Shown here piece by piece: positions 43,455 through 51,318 of a stretch of 64,000 nucleotides of DNA. The notes beneath the pieces are model-generated. The model had not been told where the DNA came from. It ran no database searches and saw only the letters and a list, made by a program, of their open reading frames with translations. Source of the DNA: an uncultured Collinsella sp. (GTDB taxonomy: Bacteria; Actinomycetota; Coriobacteriia; Coriobacteriales; Coriobacteriaceae). Positions within the stretch are counted from its first letter, which is position 1. Every line of letters starts with the position of its first letter. A program made the position numbers and the translations under genes. The DNA is taken from positions 97,531-161,530 of the forward strand of contig UPXY01000002.1 of NCBI GenBank assembly GCA_900538305.1, written 5' to 3'.

Positions 43455-44918
43455 ATGGCGAAGCACGATCAAAATGCGACTCAGGCCACGCGTCGGGCGA
43501 GGGCGGTCGAGCGCAAGGTACTTGTGCGCAAGCCGGGACGCGCCGCCTCCGAGTTCGGACCGAAGGAGGATCGCCTCGTGAGCGCGCGGCAGCGCAAGCG
43601 CCTGGAGCGTCGCAGCGCGCTCGAGGCCATCACCGGCAACGGCGTCATTTCCGCCTGCGTGATGATCATCGCTGCCGTGGCTGCGGTGGTGTGCGCGAAC
43701 ACCGACCTGTATTTCCCGCTCCACGAGTGGTTTGCCCGTCCGGTCGTCATCGGTATCGGCGGCTGGGAGTTCTCGCTCACGTTCGAGCTCTTCGTGAACG
43801 ACTTCCTCATGGCGATTTTCTTTTTGCTCGTGGGGATTGAGCTCAAGTACGAGATGACCGTGGGAGAGCTCCGTCGCCCGCGTCAGGCGCTGCTGCCCAT
43901 GCTTGCGGCGGTGGGCGGCGTCGTGGTGCCCGCGACCATCTACGCGGTGGTGAACCGGGGCGGAGCCGTCTACGGTTGGGCGATTCCCATGGCCACGGAC
44001 ATCGCGTTCGCGCTCGGCGTTCTCTCGCTGCTCGGCAGCCGCGTGCCGCCGGCGCTCAAGGTCTTCTTCTCGACGCTCGCCATCGCCGACGACCTGCTCG
44101 CCATCGCCGCGATCGCGCTCTTCTACGGCCATGCGCCGCAGCTAGGTTGGCTCGCGGCGGCGGCCGTCGTCACGGCGGCGCTCGCAGCGCTCAACTGGCG
44201 GCGGCACTTCGGCGTGGCGCCGTATCTCACGCTCGGCCTGGTGTTGTGGTTCTGCCTCTACCAGAGCGGTGTGCACGCGACGCTCGCTGGCGTGATCTTG
44301 GCGTTCACCATGCCCGCACGTTCGGACATCAACGCCCGCGTGCTGGTCTCATGGGTCGAGTCGAAGCTCCCCGAGCTCGACGACCGTTTCGACGACGAGG
44401 CTCACATCTTGGGCCAGCACGATTTCACGCATGCCGTGTATGGTGTCGAACGCGTCATGCACCGCGTGACGCCGCCCTTGCAGCGCCTGGAGCATCGCAT
44501 CTCTGCTCCGGTGAATTTCATCATCCTGCCGCTCTTCGCGTTCGTGAACGCACAGGTGAGGCTTGTGGGCGTGGACGCGATGGCGCTCGTGGCCGATCCC
44601 GTGGCCGTAGGTGTGTACCTGGGCATGATCGTGGGCAAGCCGCTCGGCATCTTCGGTGTGACCTACCTCATGGTACGTACTGGCTTGGCCGAGCTGCCGC
44701 AGGGCGTGCGTTGGCCACACATCGTCGGCATGGGCATTTTAGGTGGCATCGGCTTCACCATGTCGATCCTCATCGCGGGGCTCGCGTTCACGCAGATTCC
44801 CGCTGAGCTGCTCGCAGCGAAGACGGCGATCCTTGCCGGGACGGTTTCCGCAGCGCTCATCGGCCTCGTGTTCATGCATTTTGCCTGCGCCGAGAATGGT
44901 AAAAAATCCCTGGGGTGA
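43455..44918 (+). CDS. nhaA: Na+/H+ antiporter NhaA
   Basis: 487-aa inner-membrane antiporter exporting Na+ for H+. The ion-binding pair is in AIADDLLAIAAIALFY, and PMATDIAFALGVL and GIELKYEMTVGELR are family marks. A basic N-terminal extension of about 55 residues (from MAKHDQ) precedes the first helix. The start is uncertain: GAAGGAG lies about 13 bases before this ATG, and a TTG at 43392 is also in frame. The last codons (GKKSLG) and the TGA stop are encoded by a family A repeat, and the convergent gene ends in the same repeat. Confidence 0.92.
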   Translation: MAKHDQNATQATRRARAVERKVLVRKPGRAASEFGPKEDRLVSARQRKRLERRSALEAITGNGVISACVMIIAAVAAVVCANTDLYFPLHEWFARPVVIGIGGWEFSLTFELFVNDFLMAIFFLLVGIELKYEMTVGELRRPRQALLPMLAAVGGVVVPATIYAVVNRGGAVYGWAIPMATDIAFALGVLSLLGSRVPPALKVFFSTLAIADDLLAIAAIALFYGHAPQLGWLAAAAVVTAALAALNWRRHFGVAPYLTLGLVLWFCLYQSGVHATLAGVILAFTMPARSDINARVLVSWVESKLPELDDRFDDEAHILGQHDFTHAVYGVERVMHRVTPPLQRLEHRISAPVNFIILPLFAFVNAQVRLVGVDAMALVADPVAVGVYLGMIVGKPLGIFGVTYLMVRTGLAELPQGVRWPHIVGMGILGGIGFTMSILIAGLAFTQIPAELLAAKTAILAGTVSAALIGLVFMHFACAENGKKSLG

Positions 44919-44926
44919 TGTTACAT
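44899..44926. repeat. Family A repeat overlapping two gene ends (A4)
   Basis: GTAAAAAATCCC-T-GGGG then TGATGTTACAT. The nhaA TGA (44916-44918) and the TAA of the convergent gene (44921-44923) both lie inside it. Confidence 0.7.
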
Positions 44927-45334
44927 TCGGGAAAGGCGGTCGCGCAGCGCTTCAACCTGCTGGATTGCGCCTGCTACTTGCCGCTTCGCTTCCGAAATCT
45001 GCGTCTGCACGTAAATATCGAGGAACGCGTTATCGAAGAACATATCTGCGAACGAGAGGAAGTCGCCGCCTGCAATCTGGAACGCGCCGGCTTCCTCGAC
45101 GTCGCGCACTTCGCGGGCGAGTATGCGCAGCGCGGAGCGCGCGGCGTCGAGCTCTGCCTGCGCGTCGCTCATTTTGCCACGCTTGATGAACGAGGTGAGT
45201 GCGCCGCCGGCGAAGATGTCGAACATGCCCCAGTTGCCGGCGGAGTTCAAAAGCTCCTGAGAACGATACAGATGCTCTAAGGCAACGTTTGCCGCCTGGA
45301 TGGCCTCGTTGCGCTCGGTCATGAAGTCTGCCAT
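44921..45334 (-). CDS. Hypothetical protein, 137 aa
   Basis: Small, mostly helical, charged protein beginning MADFMTERNEAIQAANVALEHL and including a glycine-containing segment NWGMFDIFAGGALTSFIKRGK in the middle, then long helices with heptad-like spacing. No signal peptide or membrane span. I recognise no family. It is convergent with nhaA and its stop lies in a family A repeat; another family A copy lies upstream (45375). It follows the 84-aa gene on the same strand. Confidence 0.6.
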   Translation of the reverse strand: MADFMTERNEAIQAANVALEHLYRSQELLNSAGNWGMFDIFAGGALTSFIKRGKMSDAQAELDAARSALRILAREVRDVEEAGAFQIAGGDFLSFADMFFDNAFLDIYVQTQISEAKRQVAGAIQQVEALRDRLSRM

Positions 45335-45374
45335 GGTGCACCTCGCTTCGATGAGGATGTAGACCCTGCAGGAT

Positions 45375-45404
45375 GTTAAAAAACCCCTGGGGTAATTTTA
45401 CATT
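45375..45404. repeat. Family A repeat, single unit (A5)
   Basis: TGTTAAAAAACCCC-T-GGGG then TAATTTTACAT, inverted relative to A3. It fills the gap between two minus-strand hypothetical genes. Confidence 0.7.
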
Positions 45405-45409
45405 ACATG

Positions 45410-45664
45410 TTACTCGACGGTGCCGTAGGTGCCGCCCCAGCCGTGTGCGGCGAGTGCGGAGTTCAGCTGGTCGCAAAGGCGTTGACGCTCATAGCGGCCA
45501 GGCGGCAGCAGGTTCACGATCTCAAGAAGATCGGGGGCGAGATCGAGCACTTCGGCTTGCATCACCAGGTCGAGCCGGTCGACGACCTCGTGCGTGGCGT
45601 AGAGCGCATCGACGAGGTCCTGCAGTTCGCCGAACCCTTCAGCGCGAAACTCAAATTGATCCAT
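45410..45664 (-). CDS. Hypothetical protein, 84 aa
   Basis: Acidic small protein starting MDQFEFRAEGFGELQDLVDAL and ending GWGGTYGTVE. It is leucine- and aspartate-rich and probably helical with a LPPGRYERQRLCDQL turn. No known family is recognised. The stop is 6 bases from a family A repeat. The two neighbouring small genes are on the same strand and may be cotranscribed through the repeat. Confidence 0.5.
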   Translation of the reverse strand: MDQFEFRAEGFGELQDLVDALYATHEVVDRLDLVMQAEVLDLAPDLLEIVNLLPPGRYERQRLCDQLNSALAAHGWGGTYGTVE

Positions 45665-45843
45665 GGCGCGGCTCCTCGCATCGTTCGGCGCATGAAAAAC
45701 CAGATAGGTTGGATTGTATCATCGGCGCCGGCAGCACGATCTTGCGGTTGTCCTGTTGGCGTACCTGTGCTCCGTCCCTCCCAAACGCCATGCTATTAGT
45801 ATGTTGCGGTTTCTCGCCCCGCCGTCGTGCGCCGCGAACCCGG

Positions 45844-45849
45844 TATACT
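45844..45849 (+). promoter_or_regulatory. -10 box of aminotransferase gene
   Basis: TATACT in GGTATACTGTCCC, about 60 bases before the ATG; the same word recurs at 52699 in the duplicated promoter segment. Confidence 0.45.
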
Positions 45850-45909
45850 GTCCCAGAACATATCTACAGTGTGCAGGCGTGCGCCGTCCGCACGATAGGG
45901 GAGGCGTGT

Positions 45910-47190
45910 ATGGAGACGATATACCAGCAGATGAGCGATGAGGAGCTCAAGGCCGCCATCGCTGAACTCGAGCGCGAGGTCGAAGAGACGCGCGCCAAAG
46001 GGCTCAAGCTCGACATGGCGCGCGGCAAGCCGAGCCCCGCTCAGGTGGACATCTCGCGTCCCATGCTCGACCTCTTGACGAGCGATGCCGACCTTACGGA
46101 CGAGGGCATCGACTGCAGCAACTATGGCTGCTTCGAGGGCATTCCCTCCGCGCGCCGTCTGGCGGGAGAGTTCATCGGCGTGCCGCCCGAGCAGACGATC
46201 GTGCTCGGCTCGTCGAGCTTGAACATCATGCAGTCCATACTCATCCACTACTGGGAGAAGGGCGTGCCCGGCTATACGCCGTGGAGCAAGCTCGAGCATG
46301 CGAAGTTCCTGTGCCCCGCGCCCGGCTACGATCGTCACTTCGGCATCACCGAGCACCTGGGTATTGAGAACATTCCCGTGCGCATGACCGAGACCGGCCC
46401 GGACATGGACGAGGTCGAGCGCCTCTGTGCCGAGGATGATTCCATCAAGGGCATGTTTTGCGTTCCGAAATACTCGAACCCCACGGGCATCACGTATTCC
46501 GAGGAGACGGTGCGCCGCCTCGCGACCATGAAGGCTGCGCCCGATTTCCGCATCGTGTGGGACAATGCCTACGCCGTGCACGATCTCATTGATGAGGGCG
46601 ACGTGCTCGCGAACATCTTCGATATCGCGCGCGAGGCCGGCAACGAGGATCGCATCTTGGGTGTGGCTTCGACCTCGAAGATTACCTTCCCGGGTGCCGG
46701 CATCGCCTTCTTCGGGTCGAGCCCCGCGAACGTTGCCGAGGTCTCGAGTACTCTGCAGGTCGGCCTCATCAGCGCGAATAAGCTCAACCAGCTCATGCAC
46801 ACGCGCTTTTTGCCCAGCCTCGATGCCGTGCGTGCCCACATGCGCAAGCACGCTGAGTTCCTGCGCCCGCGCTTCGCGGCGGTGGAGCGCAAGCTCACCG
46901 AGGGGCTTGCGGATACGGGTTGCGCGACCTGGACGCACCCCAACGGCGGTTACTTCGTGAGCTTCGACGGGCCCGAGGGTTCGGCCAAGCGTATCGCAGC
47001 CCTGTGTGCAGAACTCGGCGTGAAGCTCACGCCGGCAGGCGCCACCTGGCCGTATGGCAAGGATCCGCACGACACGAACATCCGCATCGCGCCCACGTAT
47101 CCTAGCGTGGAAGAGCTCGAAGCGGCGCTCGATGTGCTCGTGCTCGCCACGAAGCTCGTCTCGGCGCAGCTTGCACTCGAGGCACGATAG
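45910..47190 (+). CDS. PLP-dependent aminotransferase, class I-like
   Basis: 426-aa fold-type I PLP enzyme of the small PF12897-type branch related to aspartate aminotransferases. Conserved points are the substrate/PLP segment ARGKPSPAQVD, YGCFEGIPSARRL, CVPKYSNPTG with the PLP-contacting Asn, DNAYAVHD, and STSKITFPGAG with the Schiff-base Lys. Amino donor and acceptor are not fixed by sequence; aspartate or alanine is likely. GGGGAGG lies before the ATG at 45910, which is preferred over far-upstream starts. Confidence 0.88.
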   Translation: METIYQQMSDEELKAAIAELEREVEETRAKGLKLDMARGKPSPAQVDISRPMLDLLTSDADLTDEGIDCSNYGCFEGIPSARRLAGEFIGVPPEQTIVLGSSSLNIMQSILIHYWEKGVPGYTPWSKLEHAKFLCPAPGYDRHFGITEHLGIENIPVRMTETGPDMDEVERLCAEDDSIKGMFCVPKYSNPTGITYSEETVRRLATMKAAPDFRIVWDNAYAVHDLIDEGDVLANIFDIAREAGNEDRILGVASTSKITFPGAGIAFFGSSPANVAEVSSTLQVGLISANKLNQLMHTRFLPSLDAVRAHMRKHAEFLRPRFAAVERKLTEGLADTGCATWTHPNGGYFVSFDGPEGSAKRIAALCAELGVKLTPAGATWPYGKDPHDTNIRIAPTYPSVEELEAALDVLVLATKLVSAQLALEAR

Positions 47191-47262
47191 TGAAAACCAG
47201 CAGGCTTGCGCTGTGCTGTCAAAAGCGGTGCCGTGCAGCCCGTTAGCTAGATTGGATTAGGT

Positions 47263-47577
47263 ATGGAACTCGTTATCACCACTGCGGCGTCGCCCGAGCG
47301 CTATGTGATCGGCATCGAGGGCGAGGTCGACATCTCGAACGCTTCGAAGGTGCGCGATGCGATCGACCTGGCGCTTGAGCAGCCCACGGAGGAAGTGCAG
47401 CTCGATTTCGAGCGCGTGGCGTACATCGACTCGACGGGCATCGGCGTACTCGTGGGCGCGGCGCACCATGCCGAGGAGCACGGCAAGCGCTTCTCGGTCG
47501 TGAAGGCGCAACCGGGCGTCATGCGCGTGGCGCAGCTTCTGGGCGTCGATGCGGAGATCGCCATTTCCGCCCAATAA
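47263..47577 (+). CDS. STAS-domain anti-sigma factor antagonist
   Basis: 104-aa single STAS domain of the SpoIIAA/RsbV type. Ser57 in YIDSTGIGVLVG is the expected regulatory phosphorylation site, and EVDISNASKVRDAI is the domain start. Such proteins bind anti-sigma kinases to free a sigma factor. No kinase or sigma factor gene is adjacent, so the partner is elsewhere. A hairpin follows the stop. Confidence 0.9.
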   Translation: MELVITTAASPERYVIGIEGEVDISNASKVRDAIDLALEQPTEEVQLDFERVAYIDSTGIGVLVGAAHHAEEHGKRFSVVKAQPGVMRVAQLLGVDAEIAISAQ

Positions 47578-47588
47578 ACGCATGTTGC

Positions 47589-47614
47589 AGCCGGTTGCTC
47601 CACGCCAACCGGCT
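47589..47614 (+). terminator. Hairpin after STAS gene
   Basis: AGCCGGTTG/CAACCGGCT, 9-bp perfect stem with an 8-base loop, 11 bases after the stop. No T run; the hairpin at 47679-47699 (AAAGCC/GGCTTT then TT) is a second candidate. Confidence 0.5.
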
Positions 47615-47678
47615 ACTTGGCGGCAGCTGGCAGCTCAATGACGGGCAGTTGGTTCGTCGCGATTGTTTCGGAGACTGT

Positions 47679-47699
47679 AAAGCCGAAGTTAGGCTTTTT
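47679..47699 (+). terminator. Second terminator before tatB
   Basis: AAAGCC/GGCTTT stem with a 7-base loop running directly into TT. It precedes the TATACT box at 47720 that probably starts tatB transcription. Confidence 0.5.
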
Positions 47700-47719
47700 C
47701 CCTGTGCCTGCAAAGGCGG

Positions 47720-47725
47720 TATACT
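47720..47725 (+). promoter_or_regulatory. -10 box of tat operon
   Basis: TATACT in GGTATACTTTTGC, about 66 bases before the tatB GTG. Confidence 0.45.
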
Positions 47726-47791
47726 TTTGCGGTTGCATGATGGCGCCGCATTGCTCACGCGGTGTGCGTCCATACGTTTCTGGAGGTATCT

Positions 47792-48439
47792 GTGTTCGGA
47801 ATTGGACAAACCGAGCTCATCATTATCCTGGTCTTCGCGTTTTTGCTGTTCGGACCAGATAAGCTGCCGCAAGCGGGTAAGACGATCGGCCGCGCGATCC
47901 GGCAGTTTCGTGAGACGCAGCAGAAGGTGACGAACGTCGTGCAGACCGAGGTCATCGATCCCATGGCCGCTGCTGCGAATGCGTCCTCGACTGCAAAGAA
48001 GGCAGCTGCGGCAGATGACGATGCCGATGCAGATACTGACGCGCCTGCGGACATCGCCGCCGAGAAGGTGGCCGAGGCGCGTAAGGAGACGTTCGCCGAG
48101 CGCCGCGCCCGTCTCGCTGCCGAGAAGGCTGCCGCTGAGGCAGCTGCCCCCGAAGGCGAGAGCCTGGCAGAGAGCTCGCCAGCTGCGGAGGCTGGGGCGC
48201 TTGCTGCTACAGACGCTGCCCCCGCTGTAGACGCCGCCGAGTCCGAGGCGAAGGAGGCCGCAGAGGCATCCGAGCAGAAGAGCATCGCCGATCTCTACGC
48301 TCGTCGACCGCGCCGGCGCGCGACGGAGGTGGAGGGCGCCGTCGAGGACGGCGGCTCTGTTGCTTCTTCCGTCGATGCCGTCGAGACCGAGGACGCCGCG
48401 CCCGCAGGGGCAGCGAATGCGGAAGGGGGTGAGCAGTAA
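47792..48439 (+). CDS. tatB: Twin-arginine translocase subunit TatB-like
   Basis: 215-aa protein with one N-terminal membrane helix in GQTELIIILVFAFLLFGPDKLPQAGKT (split here for length: helix near residues 5-20, then the FGPDKLP hinge) and an amphipathic helix, as in TatA/B. The long C-terminus is Ala/Glu-rich and low complexity. Together with TatC it forms the receptor for folded proteins with twin-Arg signals. The GTG at 47792 has GGAGG before it and gives the correct short N-tail. Its stop overlaps tatC by one base (TAATG). Confidence 0.88.
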   Translation: MFGIGQTELIIILVFAFLLFGPDKLPQAGKTIGRAIRQFRETQQKVTNVVQTEVIDPMAAAANASSTAKKAAAADDDADADTDAPADIAAEKVAEARKETFAERRARLAAEKAAAEAAAPEGESLAESSPAAEAGALAATDAAPAVDAAESEAKEAAEASEQKSIADLYARRPRRRATEVEGAVEDGGSVASSVDAVETEDAAPAGAANAEGGEQ

Positions 48440-49218
48440 TGCCCGTCGGACCTGCTCGCATGCCGCTGCTCGACCATCTTGGAGAGCTCCGTCGTCGCCT
48501 GACCATCATCATCGTCGCGGTGATTATCGGCACGGCGGTGTTCTACTTCGCTACGCCTACTATCATCGACCTGCTCACCGACCCCATCGCTCCGTTCGTG
48601 GGCGACAAGTTCTATATCATGAGCTCGCTTGGCGGCTTCAGCCTGCGCTTCTCGATCGCTATCAAGACGGCCGCCGTGGTGTGCGTTCCCATCATCTTGT
48701 GGCAGATCCTCGGCTTCTTCCTGCCTGCGCTCAAGCCTAACGAGCGCCGCTGGGTCGTGCCGACGCTCTTCCTCGCTACGGCGCTCTTCTTCATCGGAGC
48801 GGTGTTCTGCTATCTCTTCATCGTTCCCTCGGCGTTCGAATGGCTCGTCGGCGAGGCGAACGCCATCGCCACTGCCTTCGCCGATCTCGAGAACTACCTC
48901 AACACCGAGGTGCTGCTCATGATCGGCTTCGGTGTGGCGTTTGAGCTGCCGCTCTTCGTCTTTTATCTCGCGGTGTTCCACATCGTGCCGTATGCGACGT
49001 TCCGCGGTGCCTGGCGCTACATCTATGTGATCATGGCTGTGGTTGCTGCGACGGTAACGCCCGACGCGAGCCCCGTCACAATGCTCTTCATGTATGCCGT
49101 GTTGCTCTCGCTGTATGAGGCGTCGTTGCTCGTCACGCGTTTCGTGATCGTTGCGCGCGAGGGCAAGCAGGGCTTGAAGGGCAGCCGCGTGGGCTTCTTC
49201 TCCGACGAGGAGGCGTAA
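48439..49218 (+). CDS. tatC: Twin-arginine translocase subunit TatC
   Basis: 259-aa polytopic membrane protein with six helices and the signature PLLDHLGELRRRL near the N-terminus and FELPLFVFYLAVF in the middle. It is the signal-binding core of the Tat system. Overlap with tatB shows translational coupling. A Tat-type substrate is present at 19112 (SRRQF). hypA starts 8 bases downstream, fitting the fact that many uptake hydrogenases are Tat-exported. Confidence 0.95.
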   Translation: MPVGPARMPLLDHLGELRRRLTIIIVAVIIGTAVFYFATPTIIDLLTDPIAPFVGDKFYIMSSLGGFSLRFSIAIKTAAVVCVPIILWQILGFFLPALKPNERRWVVPTLFLATALFFIGAVFCYLFIVPSAFEWLVGEANAIATAFADLENYLNTEVLLMIGFGVAFELPLFVFYLAVFHIVPYATFRGAWRYIYVIMAVVAATVTPDASPVTMLFMYAVLLSLYEASLLVTRFVIVAREGKQGLKGSRVGFFSDEEA

Positions 49219-49225
49219 GGGCCGC

Positions 49226-49576
49226 GTGCACGAGCTCGGGATCGTTTCCGGTATCCTCGAGACCGTCTCGCGTGCGGCACGCGATGCCGGGGCGCTGCGC
49301 GTGATCGCCGTGACGCTGCGCATCGGCGATATGCGCGAGGTGGTGCCCGAGACGCTCGATTTCGCATGGGACGTCTTGAGCGAAGATGACGAGCTCATGC
49401 GTGGAAGCGAGCTTCGCGTGGAGGAAGTGCATCCCAAAAGCCGGTGCCTTGCATGTGGAGAGGAATTCGAGCATAGCCGCTTTCACGTGCGGTGCCCTGC
49501 CTGCGGAAGCGCCGAGACGCACCTGATCGCTGGCCGCGAGCTCGAGATTGTCTCTATGGAAGTCGACCTTCCGTGA
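49226..49576 (+). CDS. hypA: Hydrogenase nickel-insertion protein HypA
   Basis: 116-aa nickel metallochaperone for [NiFe]-hydrogenase maturation. The Ni site is the N-terminal Met-His-Glu (MHELGIVSG, from a GTG start) and the zinc ribbon uses Cys74, 77, 90 and 93 (CLAC and CPAC). Family length is exact. It acts with HypB, encoded 210 bases downstream beyond a long palindrome. The hydrogenase structural genes are not in the window. Confidence 0.95.
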   Translation: MHELGIVSGILETVSRAARDAGALRVIAVTLRIGDMREVVPETLDFAWDVLSEDDELMRGSELRVEEVHPKSRCLACGEEFEHSRFHVRCPACGSAETHLIAGRELEIVSMEVDLP

Positions 49577-49577
49577 C

Positions 49578-49608
49578 GGGTTGGTTGGGACGTGTTCTAT
49601 CCAGCCCA
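49578..49608. repeat. Family G dispersed repeat, copy 2
   Basis: GGGTTGGTTGGGACG then TCTATCCAGCCCA, aligned with 13724-13758 with a handful of differences; starts two bases after hypA. Confidence 0.4.
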
Positions 49609-49646
49609 GTTCTGCTGGTGCAAGTAAAGCTGCTCAGAGTCGGGCG

Positions 49647-49759
49647 TGCGGGCAGGTAAAATTACCCCGGGGGCTTTTTTACATTGCCTGTTTTTATACT
49701 TCAGAGTTGTCCTTTCAAGCAATGTAAAAAAGCCCCCGGGGTAATTTTACCTGCCCGCA
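49647..49759. repeat. Family A element, paired form, perfect 41-bp arms (A6)
   Basis: Arms 49647-49687 and 49719-49759 are exact inverted copies around a 31-base AT-rich loop. Each arm contains GTAAAATTACCCC-G-GGGG then CTTTTTTACAT. It separates hypA from hypB and could form an exceptionally stable hairpin or cruciform. Confidence 0.9.
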
Positions 49760-49786
49760 TCTTCGACCACATGAAAAGGAAGAGCT

Positions 49787-50479
49787 ATGTCCGAGCACAC
49801 CATCAGCCTTGAGCAGCCGATTCTCTCGCGAAACGAGCGCCTGGCTACCGAGCTGCGCAAGCGTTTTGCCGAGACCGGCACATACGTGGTGAATGTGCTC
49901 TCGAGTCCCGGCTCAGGCAAGAGCTCGACGATCCTTGCCACGAATGAGCGTCTGCGCGATACCTTCGGCCTTACCTGCGCTGTTATCGAGGGCGATATCG
50001 CAAGTGATGTGGACGCCCAGCTCATGAAGGAAGCCGGTATGCCGGCCATTCAGATCAACACCGGTGGCTTGTGTCACCTCGAGGGAAATATGATCGGGCA
50101 GGCGGTCGATGCCTTCGATGAGGCCGTGGGCTTGGAGAACATCGACGTCATTTTCATTGAGAACGTCGGCAACCTCGTGTGCCCCGTCGATTTCGATTTG
50201 GGCGAAAACCTCTGCGTCATGATCCTCTCTGTGCCCGAGGGAGACGACAAGCCCATCAAGTATCCCGGTATCTTCCAGCATGCAGGTGTGCTCCTGCTCA
50301 ACAAGATCGATGTCGCCTCGGCGTTTGATTTCGACTTCGAGGGCTACAACCGCGTGCTGGACGATCTCAACCCACGCGCGCCGCGTTTCGAGGTGAGCGC
50401 TACGAAGGGGCAGGGCATGGACGCTTGGTGCGACTGGCTTGCCGGAGAGATCGAGGCCGCTCGCACGCCGCAGGCGTGA
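49787..50479 (+). CDS. hypB: Hydrogenase maturation GTPase HypB
   Basis: 230-aa SIMIBI-class GTPase that delivers nickel with HypA. P-loop SSPGSGKS at about 39-46, Walker B VIEGDIASDVD, metal-site Cys-His in NTGGLCHLEGNM, base-recognition NKID. It lacks the N-terminal CxxCGC and His-rich region of some HypB proteins, so it is the short form. AAGGAAGAG precedes the ATG. A decayed copy of its last 30 codons lies at 52738-52830. Confidence 0.95.
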   Translation: MSEHTISLEQPILSRNERLATELRKRFAETGTYVVNVLSSPGSGKSSTILATNERLRDTFGLTCAVIEGDIASDVDAQLMKEAGMPAIQINTGGLCHLEGNMIGQAVDAFDEAVGLENIDVIFIENVGNLVCPVDFDLGENLCVMILSVPEGDDKPIKYPGIFQHAGVLLLNKIDVASAFDFDFEGYNRVLDDLNPRAPRFEVSATKGQGMDAWCDWLAGEIEAARTPQA

Positions 50480-50701
50480 TTCTGCCCGAGGGGAGCTTGT
50501 GCCGTGGCGCAACGCAGCGGCGCTAACCGAGGCTGCTTTCCGTATGAAAAGAATTAAAATGGCAGTTCAGGGGCATCGCAACTAAAAGTTGCGTAAATTC
50601 CTACCAGACTTTCTGGCGTGCGACCGCCATCTTTCGTACGGTGGGGTCAACGGTACCGGTGCCGGGAAGGTCAGGCGTTCGCAACACGAGGTTGGAGAAC
50701 C
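50480..50701. other. Leader region of XRE operon
   Basis: Includes CGCAACT/AGTTGCG hairpin (50578-50594), CCAGA/TCTGG nearby, and TTAAAATGG-type AT segments that may hold the promoter. No gene seen. Confidence 0.35.
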
Positions 50702-51316
50702 ATGAATGTCAAGATAGCCCAGCGTCTAGCGGAGCTCAGGCGCGCAAGGGGGTACAGCCAGGAGTCGCTTGCACGCGAACTCGGCTTGTCGCGGCAGGCC
50801 GTTTCCAAGTGGGAGCGCGCGGAGAGCTCGCCCGATACCGAGAACCTGATTGCCTTGGCGCGTCTTTACGGCGTGAGCCTTGACGAGCTGCTTCGGGTGG
50901 ACGAAGAGATCGAGGACGACGTTGCCTTCGAGCGCGCGGAACGTTCAAGCGAGGTACGCGTGGAGGAAGAACTCGGCGCGCAGCGTGCACGTGCAGAACA
51001 GGCAACACAGGCGGCCACGGCTGCGGCGGAGGCGAGCAGGGCGGCTGCCGAGGCAGCGCAGGCGGCCACGCGTGCGAGCGAGCGCGTGGCGCAGGCTGCC
51101 GAGGGCACGGGTCGCGGGAACGCTAAAGGGGCGTGGCGTTCGTTCCCGTACGGCATCCTCATGATTCCCCTCTGGTTCGTGCTCACCATCATGGGAGCCG
51201 CGCCCTTCTCGTTCTTGGTGTTCTTTACCATCCCGCTCTATCGCTGGGTCGCGAACATCATGGAAGCTGCTGAGCAGCGTGAGCGCCTGCGCGGTGAAGA
51301 CGAAGGGAGGAGGTAG
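50702..51316 (+). CDS. XRE-family regulator with membrane C-terminus
   Basis: 204 aa. Residues 1-60 form a Cro/CI-type helix-turn-helix (YSQESLARELGLSRQAVSKWERAESSP), the middle is an Ala-rich coiled-coil-like stretch (about 85-140), and two hydrophobic segments follow near 150-185. A membrane-tethered regulator is implied. GGAG lies before the ATG at 50702. Two bases separate it from the DUF4097 gene, and such pairs commonly form envelope-stress regulation units, though no ligand is known. Confidence 0.82.
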   Translation: MNVKIAQRLAELRRARGYSQESLARELGLSRQAVSKWERAESSPDTENLIALARLYGVSLDELLRVDEEIEDDVAFERAERSSEVRVEEELGAQRARAEQATQAATAAAEASRAAAEAAQAATRASERVAQAAEGTGRGNAKGAWRSFPYGILMIPLWFVLTIMGAAPFSFLVFFTIPLYRWVANIMEAAEQRERLRGEDEGRR

Positions 51317-51318
51317 GC

